Below are positions 34,146 to 45,818 of a stretch of DNA of 64,000 nucleotides, in pieces. The DNA lies in NCBI GenBank assembly GCA_030068075.1, contig CM057832.1, positions 78,214,502-78,278,501 of the forward strand. The letters are read 5' to 3'. This stretch comes from Paguma larvata (lineage: Eukaryota > Chordata > Mammalia > Carnivora > Viverridae). The position numbers were made by a program, and so were the translations under genes. Within the stretch, counting starts at the first letter, position 1. Each line of letters opens with the position of its first letter. Below the pieces are notes generated by a model. It had not been told where the DNA came from and searched no databases. It saw only the letters and a list, made by a program, of their open reading frames with translations.

Positions 34146-34424
34146 GTAGGAATGATAGAAAATCACTTTGTGTCCCTACTTACTTTAAAACTACTTTAGT
34201 ACCTGAAAGAGCTGACAGTAAATGCTTTATTAATTATAATAATGAAATCTTACTGGGTGGCGATGTGTGGTGGGCTTGCTGTCTCACGATGTAGCTCACA
34301 TTTAGCAAATGTTTATAGGGGGTGTTTGTTTTCTATCTCTCTGAGAAAAAGGAATGCTCCAGTTCTACAAAAGGTGTCATTTTTCACAAACTCGACCAAA
34401 ATGTGCAGAGACAGAAAGTGAAAT
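34146..34424. other. Short non-coding spacer
   Basis: Nothing specific is seen. Confidence 0.4.
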
Positions 34425-34555
34425 GGTATTAAAACGTAACATTCGTAAAGTTCTTTGCAATTTGCAGAGTACTTTGCTTCACATCAAATGAACTGAACTT
34501 CATAGCAATCCTGTGAAGTGAGTGTAGTAAACAATTACTCTCCTTTTCAGCTGGT
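34425..34555 (-). repeat. MIR-class fragment, minus strand
   Basis: 'gtaaagttctttgcaatttg' and 'catagcaatcctgtgaagtg' then 'agtgtagtaaacaattactc' resemble the reverse-complement MIR 3' region. An AAAAC-rich simple tract follows at 34556-34600. Confidence 0.6.
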
Positions 34556-34600
34556 AAAACAAAACAAAACAAGAAAAACAAAATAAAACAAAACAAAAAT

Positions 34601-35090
34601 CTCAGGTAGATCAAGCCATGTATTAGTGGGCTTTTCTGATTCCAAATTCAGAATTCCCTCCTTGCACTCCCGTGCATCTTCCATCTTCCCATCTCTTACT
34701 CTCTCTTCATCTGAGGTCCAACTAGAGAATAGAGTTTTCTGGTTATACAAGCAAATACATCATTTAAGTACTCAACAACAGAAAGAATTACGTGGCATAG
34801 TCTCAGATTGATCGTGATCAATCCGACAAGATACAAAGCTTCTCTGAATCTTAGTTTACTTCATGATAAATTAAATGAAAATACTGCTTTCTATTTAGAA
34901 ATGTTTGGTTTGGGCATACATTATAGTTGGTGTTCTGTAAATATGAGTCCTTTCCAATCTACTAAAGTAGAGATGGTACACTACAGATGAACAGAATTCA
35001 ATATGTCTTTTGTATAATTTGGGCTTAGGGAATACATATTATTTATGTGCAAGTAATTACACTTTGTAGTTATTGCACATTGTATTAGTG
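34601..35090. other. Non-coding sequence, no gene recognised
   Basis: It contains a 16-base palindrome ATTGATC-GT-GATCAAT at 34807-34822. Nothing else specific is seen. Confidence 0.45.
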
Positions 35091-35587
35091 AGGGTTCTCC
35101 AGAGAAATAGAGCCAACAGGATGTGTATGTGTGTGCATAAGTATGTATGTGTGTTCATATCTATATATGAGGTGGAGGGAGGGAGATTGACCGATTTTAC
35201 ATAGCTGACTCACATGACTGTGGAGTCTTGGCAAGTCCAAACTCTGATGGTGGGGACTCGCAAACTGAAGACTCAGGAGAGACTTGTAGTTTAAGTCCAA
35301 AGGCTGTCTGCTGTAGAACCAGGAATAACTAAAAGTTATAGACGAACTCCAAAGACAATCTTCTGGAGAATTCTTTCTTGCTTGGAACATCAGCCTTTGT
35401 TGTGTTCAGGCCTTCAGCTGGTTAAATGAAGCCTACTGACATCATGGAGGTCAATATGCTTTTCCCAAAGATCCCTGATGGAAGTTAAGTAGCATCCAAA
35501 ACACCTTCGCAAAAATACCCAGAATAATGTTTAACTATATATCGAGGCACTGTCACGCAGACAAGTTGACACAAAATTAGCCATCAT
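35091..35587 (-). mobile_element. Ancient LTR-like repeat, ERVL/MaLR class probable
   Basis: The edges 'tgtattagtgagggttctcc' and 'gttgacacaaaattagccat' then 'ca', with 'cagagaaatagagccaacag' followed by a GT/TA tract and 'cagaataatgtttaactata', match a common mammalian LTR-like repeat (complement begins tgatggctaattttgtgtcaa). No retroviral gene is present. The 101-codon minus frame is repeat sequence. Confidence 0.6.
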
Positions 35588-35599
35588 ATAGGCTACTGT

Positions 35600-35990
35600 T
35601 ACAGTTATATTAAAATTTCTGTTTTAGATGTAGTTTGCTTGCAAGTAATCGAAATCCAGTTATATTAACTTAAATAAAATTTTTTTTCTCTAAGGCTGAT
35701 CTTTAGGATATGAAGCAACTGGAATGGAAATACAGCCAGATACCATGGGGACCCAGGCTTCTCTGTTATGGGGCTCTAGAGTCTCCCGTTGGCTTCTCTT
35801 GGTCCTTCTACTCTGTACTTGTGTTTTTCTTTGTCAACCAGCTTTCTCTATTACTCCGTATTTTGCTAAGACTTGCCACAGTGACCACTACTATATGATC
35901 TAAGAATTGTATTCTTTACATTTCACCAGTTTGTTTCTCTCACTCCCCTAAGGAATCTCACTGCCTCAGCCTTGGTCAGATATCCACTCT
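35600..35990 (+). repeat. Ancient interspersed repeat, family uncertain
   Basis: 'cttgcaagtaatcgaaatcc' then 'agttatattaacttaaataa' resembles the opening of the repeats near 4355 and 50680. No family name is offered. Confidence 0.3.
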
Positions 35991-37539
35991 TGCCTACATG
36001 GCTATGGTAGGGAAATTGAATCACAAGATATATATGGCCACCTAGACCTATTCTTCTTGTAGGTGATGTGGGCGGGAACAGAGCTTCTTTAGCAAGGATG
36101 TAGGCACAATGCTTCACTAATTCAATTAGCATGGATCCCCTAGATACATAATAGCTTAATGGTTCTGGAAGCCGCTCAGGCCTAAATGGTACTGCAATTA
36201 ATCTAAAACTGAGATTTTGCTCTGCAAATGAAGATAACCAATTAGTCTGCACCTTTTGCTATTATATCACAGGAGGAGATGGACTCTGACTACAGAACAT
36301 GATTTTCGGGTACTATAAACACAGTATTTCTGCAGAAGAGGTTTAATGAACCTGGAGAAATAGTAAGCTCTCCCCCATTGGAGGAACACATTGAAATCCA
36401 GGAGAAATACTTTGAGTGCCACTGCAAGATGACATGATGGGCTCCCATGTCCCATCAAATGCCTCCTTGAGTTCTCTGTTGTTCATGGTTTCATGACTGC
36501 TGAAACCTTGTATGAATCATTTAATGGGGTTTGTCATCTCTTCTGGCCAAATGAAATTACACCCTCCCAAGTTCTATAGCCCTGAGAAAAGAAAGCAGAA
36601 CATGTTGTTTAGAAGTAGCAACGTGAGAGTAAATGGAATATGAGAACAGTTTTAGGAATTTTTTTTAAATTAACCATGCTTAAAGGAATTTGGTAGAAGA
36701 GAGATTAACGTTTTAATCAGAATATTCTTGTTTGTGTCAACATTCTTTTGACGGGGAAAGTTCACACACATTTAATGCTGTCAAAATGAGTGTTTTGCTT
36801 TTAGGTGTATAGCAATTCACAAATCAAAACAAGAATATCAAAATTAGCTTTCCTCCCCCATTTATTCTTTCTTAACACATTTTTTTCTACAGTCCTCTGT
36901 TGCTCTGTGTCAGAAACCATACAAATTTGTTAGGAATTCGAGGATGAAAAATACTAGGTCCCAATCAAAAGGAGCTAATAATGGAGTGAGGGAGACAGAC
37001 CGCAAATTGGAAATGACATTATGACCTGATAGATGTTTTCATATTGGTGAGCATAGATCAGGGGCACCAAATACAGCCCAGGAGTTACTAGAACTGAGTA
37101 TTGAAGGAGATTTTGTGGGATGTTGTGGTAGAAAGAATGTTCCAGGTGAATAGCATGATATGTACAAAGGCAAGGAGGCATCCTGGGGAGAACCCCCACC
37201 AGTGAAGCTGAAACACAAAGTTCTATAGGAATGCCAGGGCAAGAAGTGGGCCTGATTCGGGGGGTGGGGGCAGGGTATAATTCTATTGCTCCACACACAG
37301 CTCGTACTCACTCAACAGTCTGTACAGTTGAAGCTGCTCAAGTTCAAAAGCAATGCTGCCACCTCCTCACCCTCTGCCTCCAAGTACTCTGGAGATCACA
37401 CCCCTCCCCACCCCCAGCTGTGCAAATACAGAAGTGAGCCCAGATTCATTAGTCATTAAATGTAGGAATGGTTCAACAGCTGCAGGATGCTTTATTAAGA
37501 GAGATACACTGGAGGAGTGATCTTTGCTTTCCTTTCCCT
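35991..37539. other. Non-coding sequence, no gene recognised
   Basis: No exon was found. The 107-109-codon minus frames at 35923-36252 and 36975-37298 lack domains. A G-rich patch (runs of 6, 5 and 3 G) lies at 37259-37274 with further GGG runs just upstream. Confidence 0.45.
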
Positions 37540-37648
37540 TTTTTTTTTTTTTTTTTTGGTGCCCCTGGAAAACCCATTTTTCCTATCCAAACAACTTTGC
37601 AGAGATCAAGAGTCACCTGCTTTTCTGACTGAGCCAGCCAGGTGCCCC
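37540..37648 (-). mobile_element. Old tRNA-derived SINE fragment
   Basis: A T-run of about 18 at 37541-37558 is the A tail. The other end 'ctgactgagccagccaggtg' then 'cccc' and 'gagatcaagagtcacctgc' are the tRNA-like head of the older carnivore SINE form. Confidence 0.75.
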
Positions 37649-37880
37649 CCGTTTTACACATCTTAAAAATGCCTTCATCTAGAGTGCTATAATGACCTTG
37701 TGAGAATTATAGTAAATAGAAGCCATGGAACAGAAAATCTTTCCTTTGTTCTGGACAGCTATGAAATGTTAGGCAAATGTTACATTGCAGTTGTTAATAA
37801 TGTCGTATCATGAGGAGGAGTGAACATGTACTCACATGTGTCCCCACACGAGAAACATTCTTCTCTTTTTATTCTATTCT

Positions 37881-38028
37881 TCTTTATTTAACATAGGGTG
37901 AGGGAGAATCCCAAGTAGGCTTCGTGGTGTCAGCACAGAGTCCGGCGTCAGACTTGATCTCTTGATCATGATCTGAGCTGAAATCAAAAGTCTGATGATT
38001 AAACCACCTGGGCCACCCAGGCACCCCT
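37881..38028 (-). mobile_element. SINEC, minus strand, diverged
   Basis: The minus strand gives 'ggggtgcctgggtggcccag', 'tcagatcatgatcaagagat' and 'ctgacaccacgaagcctact' followed by a reduced tail region. Confidence 0.88.
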
Positions 38029-38104
38029 AAGACTGTTTAAATTGACTTCTGTAGAATAACCTCGTTTCACCATCCTGTAAAAGTTTCTAGCAGGCGAACT
38101 CCTC

Positions 38105-38890
38105 AAACGAACAGGTGAACATCATCAAGAAAACTTGATTGAGGTAAACTTACATGTAGTAAAATTAATGAGTTTTAACTATAACCTCAATGATTTTTTA
38201 AAAAATGTAATCACTTATTTGACCACCATCCATATCAAGACATATAAATTTATATCACCCTAAAAAGTTCCCAGGTGCCCTTTCCAGTTAATACCACAGC
38301 AACCACCACTTGAGGTAACCACCACTCGAGGTACCAACTGTCAGGCTTTTATCATTCTATATTAGTTTGGCCTGATTTAGAACTTGTGAGGAACTGGAAT
38401 CACACAGAGTGTATTCTTGTGTCTGGATTCTTCTATTCAACAAAATCTTTTGTAAGATTCATCGGTTTTGTTTCCTGTATCATTTTGTGGAATATCAGCT
38501 TATATAAATACCCTATCACTGGTTTGTCCTCTTTCCTGTTAATGGACATTTGAGTTATTTCCCATAGTGAGCTCCTACAAATATAGGTGCTGTGAACTTT
38601 CTTGTGAACATATGCACTCATGTGTCTTGTCTATGTATCAGGAATGGAATGGGTAGGTTATAGGGTAGGCATACGCTTGCTTTTAGTAGAAGCTATCAGA
38701 GTTTTTCAGAACAGTCCTACTATTTTATCTTCCTTTTAATGCAATGTTTGAGCATTTCAACTGCTGCATATTCTCAGGAAAATTAGCACGGTCTTTTCCT
38801 TATTTTTAAATTTTAGCCTTTCTGGTGTGTGTATAGTTGTATCTTACTGTAATACAATTTTCATTTTCCTGATGAGTAATGTTTTATTAA
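38105..38890 (-). repeat. Old L1M LINE fragment, long
   Basis: In order: 'gaccaccatccatatcaaga', 'tcaccctaaaaagttcccag', 'ctgttaatggacatttgagt', 'aggaatggaatgggtaggtt' and 'tgttttattaaatttcaca'. These match the antisense of the L1M ORF2-end/3' region, so the LINE is on the minus strand. No intact frame remains. Confidence 0.82.
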
Positions 38891-39240
38891 ATTTCACATG
38901 CAACAATATTTTAAAACTATAACAATAGCAAAAAATGGGTAAAGTTGAAGAAAGGGGAAGAAAATGGACTTCTATCAAGATTTCCTGGCTAGAAACCAAG
39001 AGATATAATTTTTATGTTATTTAATTTTTAATAACGAGGTATTTCTGGCTTTCAGGTGAATTTGTGATTAAGAGACGTTACATAAAATAGGGAGAAAATA
39101 ATATCTTGCAGTGTAGTTGGGAGAAATAAGTGAGTTACATATATTTATACACATTGTATTTTACATAAAGTACTGAGGATAGTACCTGGAACATAAGCAC
39201 TCAATGTGTTTTCACTGTTTGGAAATACAATACTATAAGT

Positions 39241-39903
39241 TTTATTTTATTTTTTTAATATAATTTATTGTCAAATTAACTAACATACAGTGTGCACAGT
39301 GTGCTTTTGGTTTTGGGGATAGATTCCATGTTTCATTGCTTACATACACCCAGTGCTCATCCCAGCAAGTGCCCTCCTCAATGCCCATCACTCATTTCCC
39401 CCTCTCCCCAACTCTCCCATCCACCGTGTTTGTTCTCTGTATTTAAGAGTCTCTTATAGGGGCGCCTGGGTGGCTAGTTGGTTCAGCAGCTGCTTCGGCT
39501 CAGGTCATAATCTCGCGGTCTGTGAGTTCGAGCCCCGCGTCGGGCTCTGTGCTGACAGCTCAGAGCCTGGAGCCTGCTTCGGATTCTGTGTCTCCCTCCC
39601 TCTCTCTCTCTCTCTCTCTGCCCTTCTGCTGCTCACGCTCTGTCTCTGTGTCTCAAAAATAAATAAACGTTAAAAAAAAATCTCTTATGGTTTGCCTCCC
39701 TCCTTCTCTGTTTGTAACTATTTTTTTTTCCCATTCCCTTCCTCCATGGTCTTCTGTTAAGTTTCTCAAGTTCCACATATGAGTGAAAACATATGATACC
39801 TTTCTCTGACTTATTTCACTTAGCATAATACCTTCCAGTTCCATCCACATTGCTGCAAATGGCAGGATTTCATTCCTTCTTATTGCCAAGTAACATTCCA
39901 TTG
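39241..39903 (-). mobile_element. Carnivore L1 3' end, 5'-truncated, split by a SINE
   Basis: A T-rich start (39241-39259) is the L1 A tail. 'tttattgtcaaatt', 'acccagtgctcatcccagca' and 'gccctcctcaatgcccatca' are the felid L1 3' UTR complement. From 39690 the minus strand encodes the ORF2 C-terminus (MECYLAIRRNEILPF, LEGIMLSEISQRK). A SINE inserted at 39458. It is truncated, so no mobility is expected. Confidence 0.93.
39458..39680 (+). mobile_element. SINEC, full length and CpG-rich: probably recent
   Basis: Head 'ggggcgcctgggtggct', 'gagttcgagccccgcgtcgg' (B box intact), body 'gagcctggagcctgcttcgg', TC-rich tract, 'aaaaataaataaacgttaaa' tail. It retains about ten CpGs, far more than any other SINE here, and short duplicated flanks tctcttat (39450-39457, 39681-39688). 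It lies inside the L1 above. Confidence 0.97.
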
Positions 39904-40329
39904 TTAGCCTTATGGCTTGGGAAGATCAGGGTGTGCTAGGCTATGGATTTAATCCTGCTGAAGTAAACATGAGGAAATTTTATAAAATTTTAGCTGTACC
40001 ACTAGAGGTGTGTCCATATTAATGGTAATGGTCACCCTTGAAGAGTTGCTGAATGGGTCTGATTGTTCTCAGCTATAGTTATTCCGTGGAGCTTGGTTTG
40101 GATGGAGAGTGTCCACATTTCAAAAAGATGACATAGCCTGTTAAATGAGCGATGAATTCACTGCTTCTGCCACACTTCCTGAGATGCATCTTATGCAGAA
40201 GATGTCACACTGCGTGCCAGAGATATACACTTGTGCAGTGAGTAATGGTTAGTCTTCATAGAGCTGAAGAGAAGAAAAGGCTATCTTTATCTTTCTGTGT
40301 ATACTCTATCTCCCCAACCCATCACATGT

Positions 40330-40668
40330 TTTTTTTTTCTTTTTATATATAATTTATATATAAATTTACATACAACAAATTGGGTTCCATACAGTACCCA
40401 GTTCTCATCCCAACAAGTGCCCTCCTCAATGCCCATTACTCACTTTCCCCTCTCTCCCACCCACCATCAACCCTCAGTTTGTTCTCTGTATTTAAGGGTC
40501 TCTCATGGTTTGCCTCCCTCTCTCTCTGTTTGTAACTGTTTTCCCTCTCCCTTCCCCCATGGTCTTCTGTTAAGTTTCTCAGGATCCACATATGAGTGAA
40601 AACATATGATATCTGTCTTTCTCTGACTGACTTATTTCACTTAGCATAATACCCTCCAGGTCCATCTT
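40330..40668 (-). mobile_element. Carnivore L1 3' end, 5'-truncated
   Basis: T-run at 40329-40338 (A tail), then 'caaattgggttccatacagt', 'gtgccctcctcaatgcccat' and, at the far end, 'catataccctccaggtccat'-type ORF2-end complement (actgacttatttcacttagc). It ends at 'ccatc', which also precedes the tail, so any target duplication is short. Confidence 0.9.
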
Positions 40669-43449
40669 ATTCAAATACACTTAGACCACTTAGGGTGCTT
40701 TTCCAGACTTAGTGGCTTCCAGGTCTCTGTAGTTACCAAGATCTTTATGTTGGGGCATGGGATTGTGTTCTTTTGTCTGTGCTTGTGTTTTTGATGTCTC
40801 TTGTAAGTAAGTTTCAAAGATCACAGTGATACAAATTACTGTGTCAATATTTCATAATTTTTTCCCATCTCTGGCTTCTGAAATTTCAGACCGTATTTGG
40901 CAGCCTTCTCAAATGCATAAGTCCTGTTTTGATCTCAGCCGGTAGATAGAATAGTTTTTGTAGGATACTCAAGTAGTAAGAGAGAAGATACCCGTCACTT
41001 TGTTCTAAGGTTCCTATTTCACTTTTTCTTTTTAATAACTTTTTATAATACAATTTAATAAAATTTACAATCAGGATTCAGTGGGAAAAAGTACATGTTT
41101 TTGAGAAAACTTGAAACAGTGCAAGTCAGCATGTGATTTATTATGGATAACTTCTAAAATGACTAGAGCTGTTATCTTTTGTACTCATTTACATTCCTCT
41201 TATTTTAAAGAGGATTTGAAGTAAAACACAAATTCACTAATTTTTAATCTTTGTTATGATATCTCTAGAATTTTAAGCACAAATATTGAGGAAATATGTA
41301 CTAGTTTATCAGAAAGAGGCAAAGTATATGTGTGGGATTTAGCACTAGAAATCAATTTAATTTGATACATATTTTTTAGCATTTCCTGTGTTCTGAGCTT
41401 CATGCTAAGCATTAGCAATACCAAGATGAAAATGATAGAATTTATACATTCTAGGATCCAAGCAACTAATGAGAAAAATTGACATAAGCCATTAATCATA
41501 ATGCTTTCTAATAAAATGTACCATAAAAATACTCCAGCTATAAAAGAACAGTGTACCAAATAACTAATTTTGCCTGAGGAGAAAGATATCATAAAATGAG
41601 TTATATTTGGGTTGTGCAAACCTTAAAAGATGATTAGAGAAGGAGAGAAAGAACATTCCAGATGGAAAAATGAGTATGTGCAAAGCATCATGGTGTTAAT
41701 GGGCTTGCCATGTTGGGTGATTTGAAGTTGATGAGTGTCACTGAGTAAAGTAGACTTGAGGGGAAAGTAGGCATGGTGGCAAGAGCTAGGACAGGAAGGG
41801 AGAAGGGCCCCGTGCAGTGCTCAGTTATTTGAATTTTATATTGAAGTCTTGTCTTAAATGTTCTTAGGGGAAAACGTATTTGGCAAATAATTACAGAAAT
41901 CTGTGTGGCAGAATCTGAGCAAGACACTGCAAACACGATGAATAAAAATTCATTCCCCTTCTCAGAAATCTTCAGTGGGGATAGAACAACATAGAAACAA
42001 TGATAGTTGATTCAAGGATGGGTGGCTCTTTTTACTTAATGGAAAGGGAAATGGGAGAATGAGGGAGGGGCTTCATTGTGCTTTACCTGTAAAGGAACAC
42101 ATTTCATTCACTACTAAGATAAAAATGTTTTGATCTAAAAACTTAACGTGTCTATAGTGTCCTTTCTGATCTTGGTTTGGTGTGGAAGAGATGATTGAAA
42201 TGTATTTGAAAAGAACAATTCATGCTAGAACTCTACTTTCACAAATTTGGTGTTCAAAGCACACACATATCCCTCTAAACAGGAAAACTGGAACAGGGTC
42301 TTGATCTAATTGCTCCTTGTAAACAGCCCAGAAAGCTGCCGGACTTTGTGGGCCCTTACCAATTTTGTTATCAATAATACAAAAGATGGATGCTTAAATG
42401 TAGCTTCCTCACAAGGGAAATACTGTCACAAGAGCCAATGACCTAAATTGTCTTTGAACATCACACTCTAAAGTGAAGAGAACGCATCTGCCCTTTGAAT
42501 ATTAAACTAGTCCCTAAACTAGGTCAGAAGACATACAAAGAGCGCTTTTACAGAGCTCTCCCCTCTCCCTCCCAGGAAGTGATGTCTTGGGTGTTCATTA
42601 CCTTGAAGAAATTCATTGTATTTCATGTGCAAACTGCTTCTGATGGAAGATGTCTTTTCTCAGTATTCATCTTTGCCAACACAGCCCTGTGCCAGTTTTT
42701 AGGTTTCCTTAACTGAGTTTGAATGAGTTCCCTGGAAATTACTCATCTCACCTTACCTACGTCCCTACTTTGGTCTGCTCTGTCTTAAGTTACATGAACA
42801 CCTACAAATCAGGCCTCCCTTCAGTCATTAGAAACGGTCAGCAGTTGGTGGAGACTGCAGATATTCTTGCATTAGCTGCCTCCATGGAAGGGGGAAGTCA
42901 GTGAGGTCTAAGAAAAGATCCTTGGTTTGAATGATGTGGAGGATTAGGGGTGACTGAATGAGGAGTTATGGTAGTGTGCTCAAGGAACAAAAACACCCAC
43001 AACCATCTCAAAAGCAGATATCGTAACACCTACACTGACATGACAGATGCTCGTATGTTCCCTACCTGGGAAGTAGAGGCAGTGGGTATACTCTAAGCAG
43101 CACAGGAGGGGAAATATATTAGGTGGGCTTCAGGTGGTTAGATGGCCTAGAAGAAAGGTATATTTAGCTTTTAGACATATAAGGGAAAGCAAAAAGAGAA
43201 AAGGAGATTTAAACTTGATGCATGATTCAAGAAGAAAAGATGAGTCAAAGTCAGAGGCTGAGGGTTTTCCTTGGAGAGGAGAAGTCTTATTATGGGCACA
43301 TAATAAGTGATTAAGTGAATGCGTGAAGAATAATACTTTATTTTCTAAGACAGAAGGAAGACTGACTAAAAGTACAATGGTTTTGATGGAGAAGGAGAGT
43401 AAGTTGGAGACGCTTTTGCTTTAGCCCTCCAAGGTCATTATAGTAAAGA
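40669..43449. other. Non-coding sequence, no gene recognised
   Basis: AT-rich and mostly unique-looking. The 121-codon minus frame at 41254-41619 shows no recognisable family. No paired splice sites with an open frame stood out. Confidence 0.45.
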
Positions 43450-43650
43450 TTTAGGAAATGGTTGCTGTGTGCCAGATAACATATTGTGTGCTTTATATAT
43501 GTTGTCTCGTGAAATCCTTACCATACAACTATAAGCTGAATGGGGAGTAGTATTCTGGTCACTTACGGTAAGGGAATGAAGCTCGGAGAACAACCATAGC
43601 CAACCTAGGATTTGAACATTGGAGACTGTGCCTCCAGAGTGTGTCCCTGA
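43450..43650 (-). repeat. MIR SINE, minus strand
   Basis: 'ttgctgtgtgccagataaca', 'gtctcgtgaaatccttacca' and 'ctaggatttgaacattggag' follow reverse-complement MIR order. Confidence 0.72.
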
Positions 43651-44129
43651 TAGGAAGGGAAAAGGCTAGAGGCTTGAGCATCCTTTACTTCTAACTTTAT
43701 AATGATTATTATTGTCTCATGTTAGTGTGTCTATTGCCCTGTGGATTTACTAAAGGTAAAGATACTGACTTGGTGTCTCTGAATCTCCCTCAGTGGCTAA
43801 TAAAATACCCAGCTCATTGTAGTCAGTCAAATATTTGTTAACTGATTTTTTAAGCAAGGGAATTAAAGTTGGGGATATGAAAATGAAGAACTAAAAGTCA
43901 GAAATTAATTTTTACAAAACACGATGAAAGAGAAACATAACAGTGCCTTGAAGTGTGGCCAGTTAGGATCCGAGGTCCTGCTATGTCAGGTAAGACCTCT
44001 AAAATAAAGGCATATTTAACTTCTTCCTGTGTTAAAAATAATGAAAGAGACTACAGTGTACTGTCTAGGACATAATAGGGTCAATAAAGATCAACAAAGA
44101 TACAGAATACCATAGACATTGTATATGTC
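43651..44129. other. Non-coding sequence; weak L2-like end at 43730-43850
   Basis: 'gtaaagatactgacttggtg' then 'gctcattgtagtcagtcaaa' and 'tatttgttaactga' loosely resemble the L2 terminus. Confidence 0.4.
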
Positions 44130-44325
44130 CAAATCTCATCTCAAGTCACTGGAAACTGTGGGCAAATTAATTTCTGTAATTCTCAGTTTCCTCATCCTAA
44201 AGAAATAACAATACCTCCCTGGGTTGTTACAAAGAATCAAAAAAGACAACATAATCAGAGCCCTCACTTAATACCTTATACACAGTAAATGCTCAGTAAA
44301 TATTACCTATTGTTTGATGTTGAAT
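44130..44325 (+). repeat. MIR SINE
   Basis: 'ggcaaattaatttctgtaat' then 'ctcagtttcctcatcctaaa' and 'acacagtaaatgctcagtaa' give the MIR core and 3' end. Confidence 0.8.
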
Positions 44326-45124
44326 AGATGAAAGGGAGTTTGGAGTCATAACACAAATGTAGCTTGGGTCTCCAGTGGAGACCACGTTGCATCTTCTATC
44401 CTGGCATATGTATAGCTGGTCCAGTGGGCTTGCCATTGGCTTTTGGGGAAAGACTGCATCTAAAGGTACAGTCACACATAAGGTTGGATGGTTACAAATT
44501 CCCTACACTGGCAACGAGGGTGGTGCACTGTAACATTGCACCCTGTGCATTTCAGGAGACATGGATTATAAGTTGAATATAGTCAGGAGACAGGCTGCTC
44601 TTTGGCTCTGGAGTGCCTAAGATACTGGAAGCACCTGCTGATGTTGCTTTGGAATCAGTGTCATGGTGTGAAGCCTGGGAAGTGGGAAACAAAGCACTTC
44701 TGGGAGGGAAGGAAGTATGGGGATGTCTAGGGGTCATGGATATCACTTCCTGAATGACAGTAGTATCACTTGTGAGATGCCATCGTAGGTTTCACTGGCC
44801 CACTGAAATCTGCAGGGGACTTCAGGATATCTTTGGAAAAGACTTGAGAAGAATTAGCAATCCTGTGGTCGAGGTTAGAAGTAGAGAACTATGCTACAGT
44901 TCTATTCATATATTTACATCTTCCACACCAGTGTGGTCAAGGAAAAAGGAATTACCTGGAACTCTAGATATGAGAAGAAAGAAACAGCTCGTCTGGTCCA
45001 ACGGTATCCCTTAACCTGTGGTCCAGAAAGTCTGCCTGGTGTTTCTAGGATCACCTGCAATAAGAATCGATTTAACAGAGTTTGGGGGACAGGGGAGCAT
45101 CCCCCACTGCACATGCCGATTAGC
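44326..45124. other. Non-coding sequence, no gene recognised
   Basis: Somewhat GC-richer. Frames of 60-86 codons overlap on both strands and look like chance. Confidence 0.45.
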
Positions 45125-45136
45125 AACTAGTATCTT

Positions 45137-45499
45137 TTTTTAGACAATTTATTGTCAAATTGGTTCCATACAACATCCGCACAAGTGCCCTCCTCAATTC
45201 CCATCACCCACTCTCCCCTCTCCCATAACCCCCATCAACCCTCAGTTCTTAGTGCTTAAGAGTCTCTTATGTTTTGTCTCCCCCCACCATGGCGTTTTTT
45301 TTTCTTTTCTTTCCCCTCTTCTCCCTCTTCCCGTCCCCAGTGGTTTTCTGCTAAGTCTCTTAAAATCCACCTATGTGTGAAAACATATGGTGTCTCTCTT
45401 TCTCTGACTAACTTGTTTCACTCAGCATAATACCCTCCAGTTCCATCCACGTTGCTACACGTGGCCAGATTTCATTCTTTCTCATTGCCATGTAATATT

Positions 45500-45542
<43 letters not shown>

Positions 45543-45806
45543 ACACCACATTTTCTTTATCCATTCATCAGTTGATAGACAGTCTCTTTCCATGATTTGG
45601 CTATTGTCGAAAGTGCTGCTATAAACATCGGGGTACACGTGCCCCTATGCATCAGCACTCCTGTGTCTTTTGGGTAAAGTCCTAGCAGTGCTATTCCTGG
45701 GTCATAGGGTAGTTCTATTTTCATTTTTTTGAGGAACCTCCACACTGTTTTCCGGAGCGGCTGCACCAGTTTGCATTCCCACCAACAGTGTAAGGCGATG
45801 CCTAAA
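45137..45806 (-). mobile_element. Carnivore L1 3' end with clear target duplication
   Basis: 'atttattgtcaaattggttc', 'caagtgccctcctcaattcc' and the ORF2 C-terminus on the minus strand (KSWKETVYQLMNG, then LEYYMAMRKNEIWP, LEGIMLSE) identify a 5'-truncated L1. The ORF2 end is split between two minus frames (45557-45766 and 45408-45638). Target duplication aactagtatctt (45125-45136) and aactagcatctt (45807-45818). An internal (GT)n lies at 45503-45540. Confidence 0.95.
45503..45540. repeat. (GT)19 microsatellite inside the L1
   Basis: Uninterrupted GT dinucleotides for 38 bases. On the minus strand they encode the His-Thr run in the L1 ORF2 end. The length and purity predict high mutability. 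Confidence 0.97.
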
Positions 45807-45818
45807 AACTAGCATCTT

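Noticed and set aside
34807..34822. Regulatory palindrome ATTGATC-GT-GATCAAT
   Set aside because: A single 16-base palindrome in AT-rich DNA is expected at this frequency, and nothing nearby suggests function.
39653..39901. Minus-strand protein gene (82 residues)
   Set aside because: This is the C-terminal end of L1 ORF2 in a truncated element. The same applies to the minus frames at 45408-45766 and 59390-59689.
45503..45540. CRISPR-like or functional repeat array
   Set aside because: A plain dinucleotide microsatellite with no spacers. The whole window is vertebrate DNA.
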